Assembly: GCA_964614065.1 (NCBI GenBank)
Contig: CAZTJJ010000029.1
Span: 1-16,062 of the forward strand
Direction of reading: 5' to 3'
DNA from: M55B111 sp964614065
Lineage (GTDB): Bacteria > Bipolaricaulota > Bipolaricaulia > M55B111
DNA: 16,062 nucleotides
Shown: positions 6,862 through 15,438 of the stretch, piece by piece
Numbering within the stretch: the stretch's first letter is position 1
Layout of the letters: each line of letters begins with the position of its first letter
The notes under the pieces: model-generated
Told to the model about the DNA's origin: nothing
What the model saw: only the letters and a program-made list of their open reading frames with translations
The model's database searches: none
Made by a program: the position numbers and the translations under genes

Positions 6862-8400
6862 TTAACCAAACTTGACAAATCTCAACTCATGAGTACCATT
6901 TCGTACTTCCCGAAAGCCCTTCACTTGTTTACTCACAGCACCGAATATACCCTGGTGAAATGGGATTACAGCGGGGCCTTCTTCTCTAAGTATTCTCTGG
7001 ATTCCCGTGAAGTGTTTTTGGCGAACTTCTGGTTCTACCTCAGTCGAAGCTTTTTCGATCTGTTCATCCAACTTCTCATTTTTGATGTGCCCCTCGTTCC
7101 ATGGTCCGTCACTCTTGTACGCTAATCTAAGCACATCCAAGATATTTACCCGATGAGCCCACTGAGTGACAGTCATTTTCGCCTTCAACCAATACTTCGA
7201 GTAATAGACATCGTTGGTTGAACCTTCCAACTTAAGATTTATTCCAGCAGGTTTCACCAACTGCTGAAGGTTCAAGGCTGTTTCCGGGCTGGGAAAAACG
7301 TTCGATTGGTAGTGACATTTAATTTCGAGACCATTTCCATATCCCGCTTCCGCAAGGAGGGATTTTGCCTTCTCTATGTTTTGTTCTCTCGTACCAAGAT
7401 CCTTGTACCACTTATAACAAGGCGCGATTGGGTGATCGTGACCTAAATCGCCGAAGCCGGACAGGGCGGACTCCAGCATAAAACGCCTATCCGCGGCATA
7501 CTTCACTGCCAGTCGAACCTTATTGTCATCAAACGGAGGTTCATCGACCCTCATGCTCACAGGGCACTGAAAACCTCCGACTGCGTAGTCCCCGTAAATA
7601 TTTGGCTGTTTCTTGAGTTGCTTAAAGTTGGAAAAGCTTACATTGGTCAGAATATCAACGTCACCAGACTGCAGCATTAATCGTTTGGTCGAGTCCTCCG
7701 GAACGAGAACAAAGTGCAGTTCGTCCACATAAGGAACTCCGGAAAGGAAATAATCGGGGTTTTTTTCCAAGATCATTCTTTCCCCTGGAACAAATTCCTT
7801 TATCATAAACGAACCGGTACCGGATGGTCTCTTCTCCCCGTACTTTTCGTAATCAAAGTCGTGAGCTACAATAGGTGTATTATAGTCAAAAAAATTCAGG
7901 TAGAAATCGGGGTCCCTACCGGCAAGGAAAAACTTAGTGGTGTATCTGTCGACCTCCTTTATTTCCTCAACGTTTGAAAATAGTGACTTGGCCGGGGATC
8001 CAAAATCAGGATCCATAATCCTCGTCACGGTGTACTTCAAGTCTTTCGATGTGAGCTCCGTTCCGTGATGGAATTTGACACCCTCTCTCAGTTTAAATGT
8101 CCATTCGCTCCTATCCTCACTATAATCGTAATTTTCAACTAATGAAGGAGTCTTTTCACTCTCTTCGCCCCTTAACCTAAAGAGGAAGTCACCATAAACA
8201 CCGGCCATGACCTGACCGGGTGAATCGGTCAAAAGTCCCGGAGTGATCCTATTTGGAGGTCTGACACCGACTTTAATAACGTTTTTTACTGACTTACCTT
8301 TACTGGAAAAAGACAATATTCCAGGAATCGAAAAGGCCGCACCAGTTACTGCAGCACCCTTGATAAATTCTCTTCGAGATACTTTTTGATCGTTACTCAT
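6862..8400 (-). CDS. ABC transporter substrate-binding protein, family 5, Tat-type signal
   Basis: Captures the solute outside the membrane for the adjacent importer; family SBP_bac_5 binds peptides, nickel chelates and other small solutes. It has 512 residues. The N-terminus carries VSRREFIKG (7-15), a near-ideal twin-arginine motif, then a hydrophobic stretch (about 16-31, GAAVTGAAFSIPGILSF). No lipobox cysteine and no clear AxA cleavage site are seen, so it may stay anchored by its signal. Family blocks: GVYGDFLFRL (68-77), WTFKLREGVKFHHGTELTSKD (about 95-115, typical of the fold), and PSGTGSFMIKEFVPGE (192-207). The ATG has GGGAGG 4 bases upstream. It is the last gene of the transporter block, 78 bases after the ATPase. 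The ligand cannot be read from sequence; context hints at an amino-acid-derived compound or a histidine-containing peptide. Confidence 0.9.
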   Translation of the reverse strand: MSNDQKVSRREFIKGAAVTGAAFSIPGILSFSSKGKSVKNVIKVGVRPPNRITPGLLTDSPGQVMAGVYGDFLFRLRGEESEKTPSLVENYDYSEDRSEWTFKLREGVKFHHGTELTSKDLKYTVTRIMDPDFGSPAKSLFSNVEEIKEVDRYTTKFFLAGRDPDFYLNFFDYNTPIVAHDFDYEKYGEKRPSGTGSFMIKEFVPGERMILEKNPDYFLSGVPYVDELHFVLVPEDSTKRLMLQSGDVDILTNVSFSNFKQLKKQPNIYGDYAVGGFQCPVSMRVDEPPFDDNKVRLAVKYAADRRFMLESALSGFGDLGHDHPIAPCYKWYKDLGTREQNIEKAKSLLAEAGYGNGLEIKCHYQSNVFPSPETALNLQQLVKPAGINLKLEGSTNDVYYSKYWLKAKMTVTQWAHRVNILDVLRLAYKSDGPWNEGHIKNEKLDEQIEKASTEVEPEVRQKHFTGIQRILREEGPAVIPFHQGIFGAVSKQVKGFREVRNGTHELRFVKFG

Positions 8401-8478
8401 TTTACCTCCCTTTGTTTTTGACTTAAAACTCTTACCAATTCAGAAAATCACTTCCCCAAAACCACCTCCTTAATTGGA

Positions 8479-10533
8479 TTAATAAGATAGTACCGGTTCA
8501 ACCTGGCTCAATTCCTCCTCCGATATAACACATCTTATTTCATGACTTCCGTTTTTCCTAACTGGGATAGGTCCCTGCTCACATACCTCCCCGACCTTAC
8601 GAGGACATCTCGTATGAAACACACAACCAGATGGAGGATTAACTGCAGATGGAACAGATCCGGTGAGCCTGATTCTCTTCCTTCTGAGATTCGGATCAGG
8701 AACTGGTATTGCAGATAGAAGTGCCTCCGTGTATGGGTGATAAGGAGGTTCAAAAATCTGCTCTGTGGAGCCAAACTCCACAAGATGGCCAAGATACATC
8801 ACCGCAATATAGTCGCTTATATGACGAACCACGCTTAAGTCATGAGAAATAAACAGGTAACTGGTCCCGGACCCTTTCTGGAGATCGAGTAAGAGATTAA
8901 GTATTGTAGCTTGAACTGAGACATCCAGACTCGATGTGGGCTCGTCGTGCAAAACCAGGGCAGGATTAGTCGCAAACGCCCGGGCAGTCGCGACACGCTG
9001 TTTTTGTCCGCCTGACAGCTGATCGGGAAATCTCTCCGCAAGACTGGGGTCAAGACCCACCGCGCGCAAAAGCTCTCCGGTCTTCTCAGGTATAACATCC
9101 CGCGAAAAATCGCCGTGGACAACTAGCGGGCGAGCAATCGCCTGACCCACGGTACGCTTTGGGTTTAGTGTGGATCGAGGGTCCTGGAATACTATTTGAA
9201 TACGCTTTAAAGTTTCCTCAGAGCGACCTGAGATGGGAACGGTAATATCCTCTCCAGCGAACTTGATTAGCCCTTCAGTTGCCTGAGAAAGCCCGATAAT
9301 AGTTCGAGCGAGTGTAGTCTTGCCACAACCGGACTCTCCAACTACTCCAATAGTCTGGCCCTCCTCCAGCGTTAGGTCCATCCCATCAACAGCTTTTACA
9401 GGTGAACTGCTTGTACCCGGCAACCAGCTCCGGCCCCCACCAAAATATTTTTGCAGGCCACTGATCTCCAGAATGGGAGCTTCCTTTTTCAGTACAGGGT
9501 TCTCCTTCCAGACTGGCCTTCCAGCAGTCTCTTCCGTTACCTGTATCGTCCTTTCCGCATCCTCTATCGGAGCAAAAAAACATCTAGCCTTATGGCCAGC
9601 TTCCTTTCCTTCCAACCCGGGCTCTTTCTGAAAACACCGATCTCTCCGGAATGGACATCGAGTGTTGAACTTGCATCCAGAAGGAAGATCTGTTAGGTCA
9701 ACCATAGATCCCGGGATGGCCTGCAAGCTTCCCTTTTTTCCTTCTGGGTCAGGTAAAGACCGAAGAAGTAACTTCGTATAAGGATGAAAAGGCTGATTAA
9801 ACAAGTCAACAATATTTGACTCTTCAACTATCTGCCCAGCGTACATCACCTCAATTGCGTCGCCCACTCGGGCTATAACCCCTAAGTCGTGGGTAATGTA
9901 AAGGAAAGCGGAGTTCAAATCCTGTTTCAGCTCTTCAACGATATCTAAAATCCTTGCTTCGGTGGTGACATCGAGATTTGTCGTCGGTTCATCCATTATT
10001 AGAAGTTCCGGTTTGCCAATCAGTCCAGCTGCAATCCCTACTCTCTGGCGCATACCACCTGAAAGCTCGTGAGGATAGCGCTTGATGATATCTTCGGGGT
10101 CCCTAATATGGACACGGTCCAGCAGTCTGATCGTCTCCTCTTTTGCTTCCTTACTTGTGGCCAGTTCATGAGCTGTTGCCACTTCGGAAATCTGTTCTCC
10201 CACGGGTAGAGAAGGATTCAATGAAGCTGTTGGATCCTGGTAAATCATTGCAAGATGTCTCCCCCAGATGTCCTCCATCTCCGAGTCGGATTTTTCCTTT
10301 AGATCTTCGCCATTGAATAAAATCTTCCCATCGGTTATTTCTCCATTTCGGTCAAGATACTTCATGATGGCAAAAGCTAATGTACTCTTGCCACAACCGG
10401 ATTCACCAACGACTCCCCTAACTTCACCGGGCGAAACTACCAAATTGACGCCGTTCAAAGCGTGCACGTCAGCTCGATCCGTTCTGTACACAACGTGGAG
10501 GTCCTCAACATTCAAAATTTTTTCTCCAATCAT
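8479..10533 (-). CDS. Fused two-domain ABC ATPase (DppD-DppF type)
   Basis: Drives import by hydrolysing ATP on the cytoplasmic face of the permease pair. The 684 residues hold two complete nucleotide-binding domains that are usually separate DppD/OppD and DppF/OppF proteins. Domain 1: Walker A GESGCGKST (43-51), Q-loop Q99, signature LSGGM (157-161), Walker B LLIMDEP (177-183), switch His215. Domain 2: Walker A GESGCGKTT (399-407), signature LSGGQ (506-510), Walker B ALVLHDEP (525-532), switch His564. Each domain ends with the oligopeptide-transporter C-terminal region: C287, C293, C300 and C318, then C637, C643, C651 and C668. In related DppD/DppF proteins such cysteine sets bind a 4Fe-4S cluster. 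The ATG overlaps the stop of the upstream permease by 4 bases (ATGA) and follows GGAGG, so translation is probably coupled. Confidence 0.93.
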   Translation of the reverse strand: MIGEKILNVEDLHVVYRTDRADVHALNGVNLVVSPGEVRGVVGESGCGKSTLAFAIMKYLDRNGEITDGKILFNGEDLKEKSDSEMEDIWGRHLAMIYQDPTASLNPSLPVGEQISEVATAHELATSKEAKEETIRLLDRVHIRDPEDIIKRYPHELSGGMRQRVGIAAGLIGKPELLIMDEPTTNLDVTTEARILDIVEELKQDLNSAFLYITHDLGVIARVGDAIEVMYAGQIVEESNIVDLFNQPFHPYTKLLLRSLPDPEGKKGSLQAIPGSMVDLTDLPSGCKFNTRCPFRRDRCFQKEPGLEGKEAGHKARCFFAPIEDAERTIQVTEETAGRPVWKENPVLKKEAPILEISGLQKYFGGGRSWLPGTSSSPVKAVDGMDLTLEEGQTIGVVGESGCGKTTLARTIIGLSQATEGLIKFAGEDITVPISGRSEETLKRIQIVFQDPRSTLNPKRTVGQAIARPLVVHGDFSRDVIPEKTGELLRAVGLDPSLAERFPDQLSGGQKQRVATARAFATNPALVLHDEPTSSLDVSVQATILNLLLDLQKGSGTSYLFISHDLSVVRHISDYIAVMYLGHLVEFGSTEQIFEPPYHPYTEALLSAIPVPDPNLRRKRIRLTGSVPSAVNPPSGCVFHTRCPRKVGEVCEQGPIPVRKNGSHEIRCVISEEELSQVEPVLSY

Positions 10534-11405
10534 TGCTCTCCTCCGGTTACTTCTTCCAGGCCTTCAGCAAGGAAGTTCGCTCCAAGAACCATGGACGCGA
10601 TAGCCAGCGCAGGGAATATAGCAAGCCAAGGGGCTACCTGCAGATAACTACGTGACTTGCTTATCATAAGCCCCCAGTCCGGCGTCGGGGGTTGAACACC
10701 GAGCCCTAAGAATCCAAGTGAGGCACTTAAAAAAATGGAGTAAGCGAACCTAATTGCCGCTTCCACGCCCAATGTATCAAGTATATTAGGAAGAATTTCT
10801 GCGACCATTATGTACAGGTTGGATTCCCCACGGACCCGTGCCGCCTCAACGAATTCCTGGTTTTTCACCTGCAAAGATGCAGAGCGTGCAACCCGACCAA
10901 TACGCGGTATATGGGCAATACCAATTACTACGATTACGTTAATCGTTCCGGGCCCAAGTACACCCAACACGAACATGGCAATAAGCAGAGCCGGAAACGA
11001 CATCAAAATATCCATCGTTCGGCCAAGAACCTCCTCCACCCATCCTCCAAAGTAAGCAGCCGACAAACCCAATGCCGTACCGCCGACCAAACCAAGTAGT
11101 GTAGCCGAAAGAGCAAGGGAAAACGCGGTTCGGCTACCAATGATAACGCGAGAAAAAACGTCGCGACCCCACCTGTCCGTTCCAAACGGATGGCGTAAAG
11201 ACGGTCCGAAAAACTTGTCCGTTGAAAAATCAGTCGGACCGTAAGGGGTAATATAAGGAGCAAAAATAGAAATTACAATCCAAAACAGAATGATAAGAAG
11301 CCCTATAAACCCCAACGGCTTACGACGTAACCTTAATAAATAGGAAAACCCATTTTTAACCCTGTCCGAAAAGCTAGGAGCGAGGTTTAGACTTCGATCA
11401 ATCAT
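10530..11405 (-). CDS. ABC transporter permease, DppC/OppC type
   Basis: Inner-membrane permease half that pairs with the DppB-like protein. It has 291 residues from ATG 11405 (292 if the TTG at 11408 is used). The ATG is preferred because GAGGTG lies 7 bases upstream. It has an N-terminal membrane segment (about 32-50), the family motif HPFGTDRWGRDVFSR (about 72-86), several hydrophobic segments (about 95-118, 137-165, 218-237, 258-280), the EAA loop that contacts the ATPase (EAARVRGESNLYI, about 187-199), and the DppC hallmark FLGLGVQPPTPDWG (about 232-245). Its start overlaps the DppB stop by one base (TGATG) and its stop overlaps the ATPase start, so the three genes form a tight operon. 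Confidence 0.92.
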   Translation of the reverse strand: MIDRSLNLAPSFSDRVKNGFSYLLRLRRKPLGFIGLLIILFWIVISIFAPYITPYGPTDFSTDKFFGPSLRHPFGTDRWGRDVFSRVIIGSRTAFSLALSATLLGLVGGTALGLSAAYFGGWVEEVLGRTMDILMSFPALLIAMFVLGVLGPGTINVIVVIGIAHIPRIGRVARSASLQVKNQEFVEAARVRGESNLYIMVAEILPNILDTLGVEAAIRFAYSIFLSASLGFLGLGVQPPTPDWGLMISKSRSYLQVAPWLAIFPALAIASMVLGANFLAEGLEEVTGGEQ

Positions 11406-12364
11406 CAACCTTCACCTCTGCTATAGCGGATTCGCGGGTCAAGCAACGTATATATAATATCCGTCCCAAAGTTAACCGTAACGTAGGCAGCAACAACAAA
11501 TAGCAACCCTGCTTCCATAACCGGCACGTCCCGGTGTTTTATCGCATTGAGGACCAACCGGGCCACTCCAGGGTAACTAAAAGTGGCTTCAACGACGACT
11601 GCTCCTCCAAGTAACCAACCAAGATTAATCGCAATAACCGTAACAGCAGGGAGCAAAGCGTTACGCAGAACGTGTTTAGTGATGACTGATCGACGACCTA
11701 TGCCCTTTAAGGTAGCGGCCCTCGTATACTCGGAACGGAGAACTTTGACCATACTAGCCCGGATATGCCTGGTTATATAGCCGAGCATCACGCCAGAGAG
11801 GGCAAGAATGGGCAATATCAGTTTAGGCAATTGATTGACAAATCCTTCGCTCAAATCAACCGAACTAGATGCGGGAAGCCAGCCAAGCTGGACGGAGAAA
11901 ATAAGGATCAAAACCAACCCCGTAATAAACGAGGGAAAGGATATCAAACCCAGCGTGGTTACTGATATCAAACGGTCGAACCAGCTACCTGGCCGCATAC
12001 CGGCAACAATACCAAGTAAAAATGATAGAGGGATAATGAAAAGCATAGCTCCAACCGCCAAAATCATTGAATTGCGCGCCCTTCTCAATAACAAAGGAGC
12101 TACTTTGACTCCGGTCTTGCTCAGAGACGTTCCCAGATCGCCTCGCAACACTCCAGATAGCCAGTCAAAATATCTAAAATGCAACGGCTGATTAAGTCCC
12201 AGATTCTCCCGCAGTGTAGCAAGGGATTCCTCAGTGGCATACTGACCGAGGATCATCTGTGCCACATCTCCGGGCAGGGCCTCCGCAATCAGAAAAATGA
12301 TCACAGAAGCAACCAAAATGCTTATTAAAGCCTGAACGAAACGCTTACCACTATATTCTAACAA
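11405..12364 (-). CDS. ABC transporter permease, DppB/OppB type
   Basis: First membrane subunit of the importer, 319 residues. A membrane helix lies at about 8-28, followed by ALPGDVAQMILG (29-40, the family's PGDP-like motif) and ENLGLNQPLHFRYFDWL (53-69). Hydrophobic segments lie at about 100-122, 134-158, 180-197, 239-258 and 283-306. The EAA loop is RAATLKGIGRRSVITKHVLRN (about 215-235). The C-terminus LLDPRIRY (307-314) is typical. The start is TTG (12364) after a GGAAGG-like site, so initiation may be weak; no better in-frame ATG lies nearby. It begins the transporter block after a 136-base gap from the MmgE/PrpD-family gene. Confidence 0.92.
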   Translation of the reverse strand: MLEYSGKRFVQALISILVASVIIFLIAEALPGDVAQMILGQYATEESLATLRENLGLNQPLHFRYFDWLSGVLRGDLGTSLSKTGVKVAPLLLRRARNSMILAVGAMLFIIPLSFLLGIVAGMRPGSWFDRLISVTTLGLISFPSFITGLVLILIFSVQLGWLPASSSVDLSEGFVNQLPKLILPILALSGVMLGYITRHIRASMVKVLRSEYTRAATLKGIGRRSVITKHVLRNALLPAVTVIAINLGWLLGGAVVVEATFSYPGVARLVLNAIKHRDVPVMEAGLLFVVAAYVTVNFGTDIIYTLLDPRIRYSRGEG

Positions 12365-12500
12365 TTGCTCAAACCTTCCTAAGCCAGATCGTTTTTACCC
12401 TAAGCTTTTTCCAGCTGCCAAAAGCCAAAGATTAGTATTCAAGCTACGATACTTTTGGAGACAATATCCCTTAGTTGTACCCTGAGCCTAACCAAAACAA
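12365..12500 (-). other. Spacer before the transporter block
   Basis: A 136-base gap. It holds one copy of AGCCTAA (12485-12491, plus strand), and an A/T-rich 6-bp hairpin (GCTTTT 12404-12409 with AAAAGC 12420-12425) enclosing the palindrome CAGCTG. TTGTCT (minus strand, near 12475) could be a -35 element, but no clear -10 follows at the right distance. A promoter is plausible here but not shown. Confidence 0.3.
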
Positions 12501-13889
12501 CTACCTGCTCTCCAGCAGAACAGTCAGGTCAAAAACACTGTCCAGCTGATCAAAGTTTTTCACTCTATTAAGAATTTCACTTGTTCTCTCACTTCCCACA
12601 TGAGGTGACGACAACCGTTTAAATTTATCTGCCAAGCCTGAAAACGATGCGTCAATGGCGGGCTCCGACAATACGACACCCGAATTGACAACTCTACCAT
12701 CCAGGGTCTTCACGGTCACCCGTGCAGGCCAGGCAACGGTCTCTCCTGCTTCGTCACTGATAGAGCGATTCATGCGAGTAAGCTCTTTGGACTCTTCAAC
12801 GCTAATTCGATCCGCCATTGATATAAGATCTTCATCGTCAAACCTGTCCTCTGACATTCCTTCAGGACTGACCCCACCATCCACAAGGGCAACTGCGAGA
12901 GGCCACTTGACGTTAAACTGAGCTTCCTCTATTTTATCGGGCACCTCAGAATGCAAAGCGGCCATTTCATAAAAACCCTCTACTTTTACACTATCTATCT
13001 CTTCAGGGCTGATATCTTGGGTTTTTAACAGATCGCGCGTAGCATTAATGGGGGTATGTGCCCAGCTACAAGATGGAATCTGTTTAAACTCCACTGCGTC
13101 GCCATCAGTTACAAGATAATCCACACCTAAATCGTCGAAGAAAGACTCGCAGTCTTCATTATCCAAAGTAGTGGAGGAACCCGTAAAATCCCTTGCCGCC
13201 CATTCCGCTGCAATAACGCCGGTCATCGCTCCCCATCCCGTTCCATGCTTGACCATCGAAGGCTGAGCAATGGCCCTCATCATTGGCAGATACGGAGAAT
13301 TATAATCGGCAATTGCTAGAGCGTGTCGGGTTTGTTCTTTTGACAGACCCATCAGGTACGCAGAGACCCCTGCACAAACTACGGAGCCCCAGGAACCACA
13401 CGAGCGGTAATCTTCGTACTTCCTATGCCAACATCGCCCAACCCTGTGTGCGGTCTCATAGGCAATCACGATCCCGGTAAGCGCCTCCTTCCCTGTCTTG
13501 TCGTACTTTTCGCTTAAAGCTAAAACTACCGGAATGACCTGAGCTCCGGGATGTCCTCTAGTATATTTAGCTCCGTCATCTATGTCAAGTGCATTGGCCA
13601 TGTAACCATTGGCTAGAGCGGCACCAATGACCGAAGCCCGGCCACTCAAAATTACCGTAGCCTCATCCCCATTCCAGAAATCTTTCACAAAACCGGTCAC
13701 AATCTCCCCTACCCGGGTCCCACTACCGGCGATAGACGCTCCAAGAGCATCGATCAAACACAGTTTAGATTTTTCTTTTGCCCCCTCCGGGATCTGTGAC
13801 CAAGACGTTCCCAAGATAAATTCGACAAGTCTATCAGTAGGACTCAATGTATTGCCCCCTTCCGTATGCCTGTGAAGGATCTCCGCCAT
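12501..13889 (-). CDS. MmgE/PrpD family protein
   Basis: The family contains 2-methylcitrate dehydratase (PrpD), cis-aconitate decarboxylase and iminodisuccinate epimerase; it acts on polycarboxylic or related acids without a metal cluster. The 462 residues match the usual length. Visible: an N-terminal LSPTDRLVEFILGTSW (15-30) followed by LCLIDALGASIAGSG (43-57), and the diagnostic NALDIDDGAKYTRGHPG (99-115), where the Asp pair and the His of HPG line the active site in the family. KHGTGWGAMTGVIAAEWA (214-231) is another family block. The C-terminal part (about 270-450) fits the smaller domain. The ATG at 13889 has only a weak ribosome site. It lies between the MttB homologue and the transporter, pointing to a carboxylic acid intermediate of the same pathway. 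Sequence alone does not pick the reaction. Confidence 0.85.
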   Translation of the reverse strand: MAEILHRHTEGGNTLSPTDRLVEFILGTSWSQIPEGAKEKSKLCLIDALGASIAGSGTRVGEIVTGFVKDFWNGDEATVILSGRASVIGAALANGYMANALDIDDGAKYTRGHPGAQVIPVVLALSEKYDKTGKEALTGIVIAYETAHRVGRCWHRKYEDYRSCGSWGSVVCAGVSAYLMGLSKEQTRHALAIADYNSPYLPMMRAIAQPSMVKHGTGWGAMTGVIAAEWAARDFTGSSTTLDNEDCESFFDDLGVDYLVTDGDAVEFKQIPSCSWAHTPINATRDLLKTQDISPEEIDSVKVEGFYEMAALHSEVPDKIEEAQFNVKWPLAVALVDGGVSPEGMSEDRFDDEDLISMADRISVEESKELTRMNRSISDEAGETVAWPARVTVKTLDGRVVNSGVVLSEPAIDASFSGLADKFKRLSSPHVGSERTSEILNRVKNFDQLDSVFDLTVLLESR

Positions 13890-14008
13890 CTTCCAGTTTC
13901 GGGAATAACTCAGCTATCCAAAGCCTAACTTAAACACTATTACGGCGAACGAATTTTCCCCTGCAGGTTACCCAAAACCTGAAGACCGAAAGATTGCACT
14001 CCAAAAGT
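13890..14008 (-). other. Spacer between the MttB-like and MmgE/PrpD genes
   Basis: A 119-base gap. CAGGTT (13964-13969) and AACCTG (13976-13981) form a 6-bp hairpin about 30 bases past the methyltransferase stop, with no T tail. A copy of AGCCTAA (13922-13928) lies about 35 bases before the MmgE/PrpD start. Confidence 0.3.
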
Positions 14009-15403
14009 TCAGGATTCTTTTTTGCTGATAATTTCTTCTAGTTTGGTGACCTTGTCTTCGTCGAGTCTTTCAGGTTGGTAATCTTTCAAGATATGTTTGG
14101 CCTCCTCTCGGGCCCTGGTAGCGAAATCCTTTCCACCTTCCTCCTTCCAGCTATCGTATCCCTGGCGATCCAGTAATTTGGGTTGGTACCAATCCTTAAA
14201 AGTAGCAAGGGTAGACGGATCGGTCAGGTAGCTTCCTCCCGGACCCACCCTTCCTATGGCGTCAATCGCCAAATGTTCTTCGTCCAGATTTATTCCCTGC
14301 TGGAGTCTTCGAACGTACCCGATAATTTCATTACCAACTACTACCGATTCCAACGAGCCTGTCTGCCCCGACTCCAGATAGCCCACGTCGTGTACCAGGT
14401 CTGCCTCTGTCTGAGACATGGCAAAAATTGAAATGGACGCTTCTAGTGTCTGTTGACCATCCAACAGTTTAGAGTCGCTGAAACCCGCTTCACTAAAAAC
14501 TGGCATGTCCAGATATTTGCTAACCTCGCTCAAGGCTTGATCGATAAGCAGGGCGGCAGGAAGACCATACGATGCAGCTGCAGTCTTCATATCCATTGGA
14601 GAGGCGGCTCCTCCAATTATGACCGGAGCCCCCGGCCTCTTCAGTTGTGAGACAACAACGCCACTCAGCTCCTCCGCTAGTGACATGACAACCGTACCGG
14701 CGGGCGTCGCCGGACTGGAAGCCCCGGGAAGAGTCCCCGAGGTATAAGTAGCGGGAATTCCGTTTTCAGCGGACAATAAAAGTCGACCCAGAGCATCTTT
14801 TGAACCCTCCAGAGGACTGGTGGGTTCAGTGTATTGGACAAAAAACGGCTTCTCTTTCAAAGCAGAACTTCCTCCAGCCACGACTTTTGCCATCTCCATC
14901 AAATCCAGAGTGTTACGATTGTCCGCAGAGGTAAATACAAAGGGTTTGGAACAGTTGGTAACCATTGTCTGAAATTGATATAAGTCTGCCAGCTTTGCCG
15001 GAACATCCGAAGGCAGAGCCATACTCATCAGGAAATCTATGTTAGGGAGGAAATCAACTAAAAGACTCTGATTTTCAACATCCTCGAGTGTGCTTTTCCT
15101 TCTTTTACCCGTCTCGAGGTCGATCGTATTCGGGTTATCGGACCCCGTACCAAAGTAATTTGCTTCACTTCCAAGTGCGAGCGACAGCTGCCCATTACGA
15201 TCGTAAATTGGTATGAATTTCGGAGCTGATGCTAACGCTCGTCTCACATGGAAAGGTTCCAGATACACTAGCTGGCCATCTATCTTTGCCCCCGCTCCAT
15301 CGAGTAGTTTCAGTGCTTCCGGGTGTCTGATCTCTACTCCAAATTTTTGAAGAACATGTAAGGCTTTGTGGTAAATTTTCCGCTTCTCCTCACTTGATAA
15401 CAT
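14009..15403 (-). CDS. Trimethylamine methyltransferase (MttB) family protein, non-pyrrolysine
   Basis: Family members move a methyl group from a quaternary or tertiary amine to a corrinoid protein. True MttB uses pyrrolysine for trimethylamine; non-pyrrolysine homologues act on betaines such as glycine betaine, proline betaine and carnitine. This one has 464 residues, somewhat shorter than the usual 480-500. It shows VLQKFGVEIRHPEALKLLDGAGA (17-39, family N-terminus, shown in part), YFGTGSDNPNTIDLETGKRR (83-102), and GTLPGASSPATPAGTVV (223-239). The region where MttB has pyrrolysine reads SDSKLLDGQQTLEA (309-322), with Gly316 (codon GGT at 14456-14458) in that place, so there is no amber codon. 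RVGPGGSYLTDPSTLATFK (385-403) matches the conserved C-terminal block. The ATG follows an AAGGAG site 35 bases after the regulator. No corrinoid protein or reactivase gene lies nearby. Confidence 0.88.
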   Translation of the reverse strand: MLSSEEKRKIYHKALHVLQKFGVEIRHPEALKLLDGAGAKIDGQLVYLEPFHVRRALASAPKFIPIYDRNGQLSLALGSEANYFGTGSDNPNTIDLETGKRRKSTLEDVENQSLLVDFLPNIDFLMSMALPSDVPAKLADLYQFQTMVTNCSKPFVFTSADNRNTLDLMEMAKVVAGGSSALKEKPFFVQYTEPTSPLEGSKDALGRLLLSAENGIPATYTSGTLPGASSPATPAGTVVMSLAEELSGVVVSQLKRPGAPVIIGGAASPMDMKTAAASYGLPAALLIDQALSEVSKYLDMPVFSEAGFSDSKLLDGQQTLEASISIFAMSQTEADLVHDVGYLESGQTGSLESVVVGNEIIGYVRRLQQGINLDEEHLAIDAIGRVGPGGSYLTDPSTLATFKDWYQPKLLDRQGYDSWKEEGGKDFATRAREEAKHILKDYQPERLDEDKVTKLEEIISKKES

Positions 15404-15438
15404 TACTCTTTTCTCTCCTTTTCTCCTAATTTGGTAAA

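Noticed and set aside
11405..11408. TTG start for the DppC-like permease with 4-base overlap
   Set aside because: The ATG one codon later has the better ribosome-site spacing; the TTG remains possible but changes only one residue.
13964..13981. 6-bp hairpin after the MttB homologue as a terminator
   Set aside because: The stem is short and has no T tail; read-through to the MmgE/PrpD-family gene is more likely.
14456..14458. Possible in-frame amber codon for pyrrolysine in the MttB homologue
   Set aside because: The codon at the equivalent place is GGT (Gly), and the frame is open throughout without TAG.
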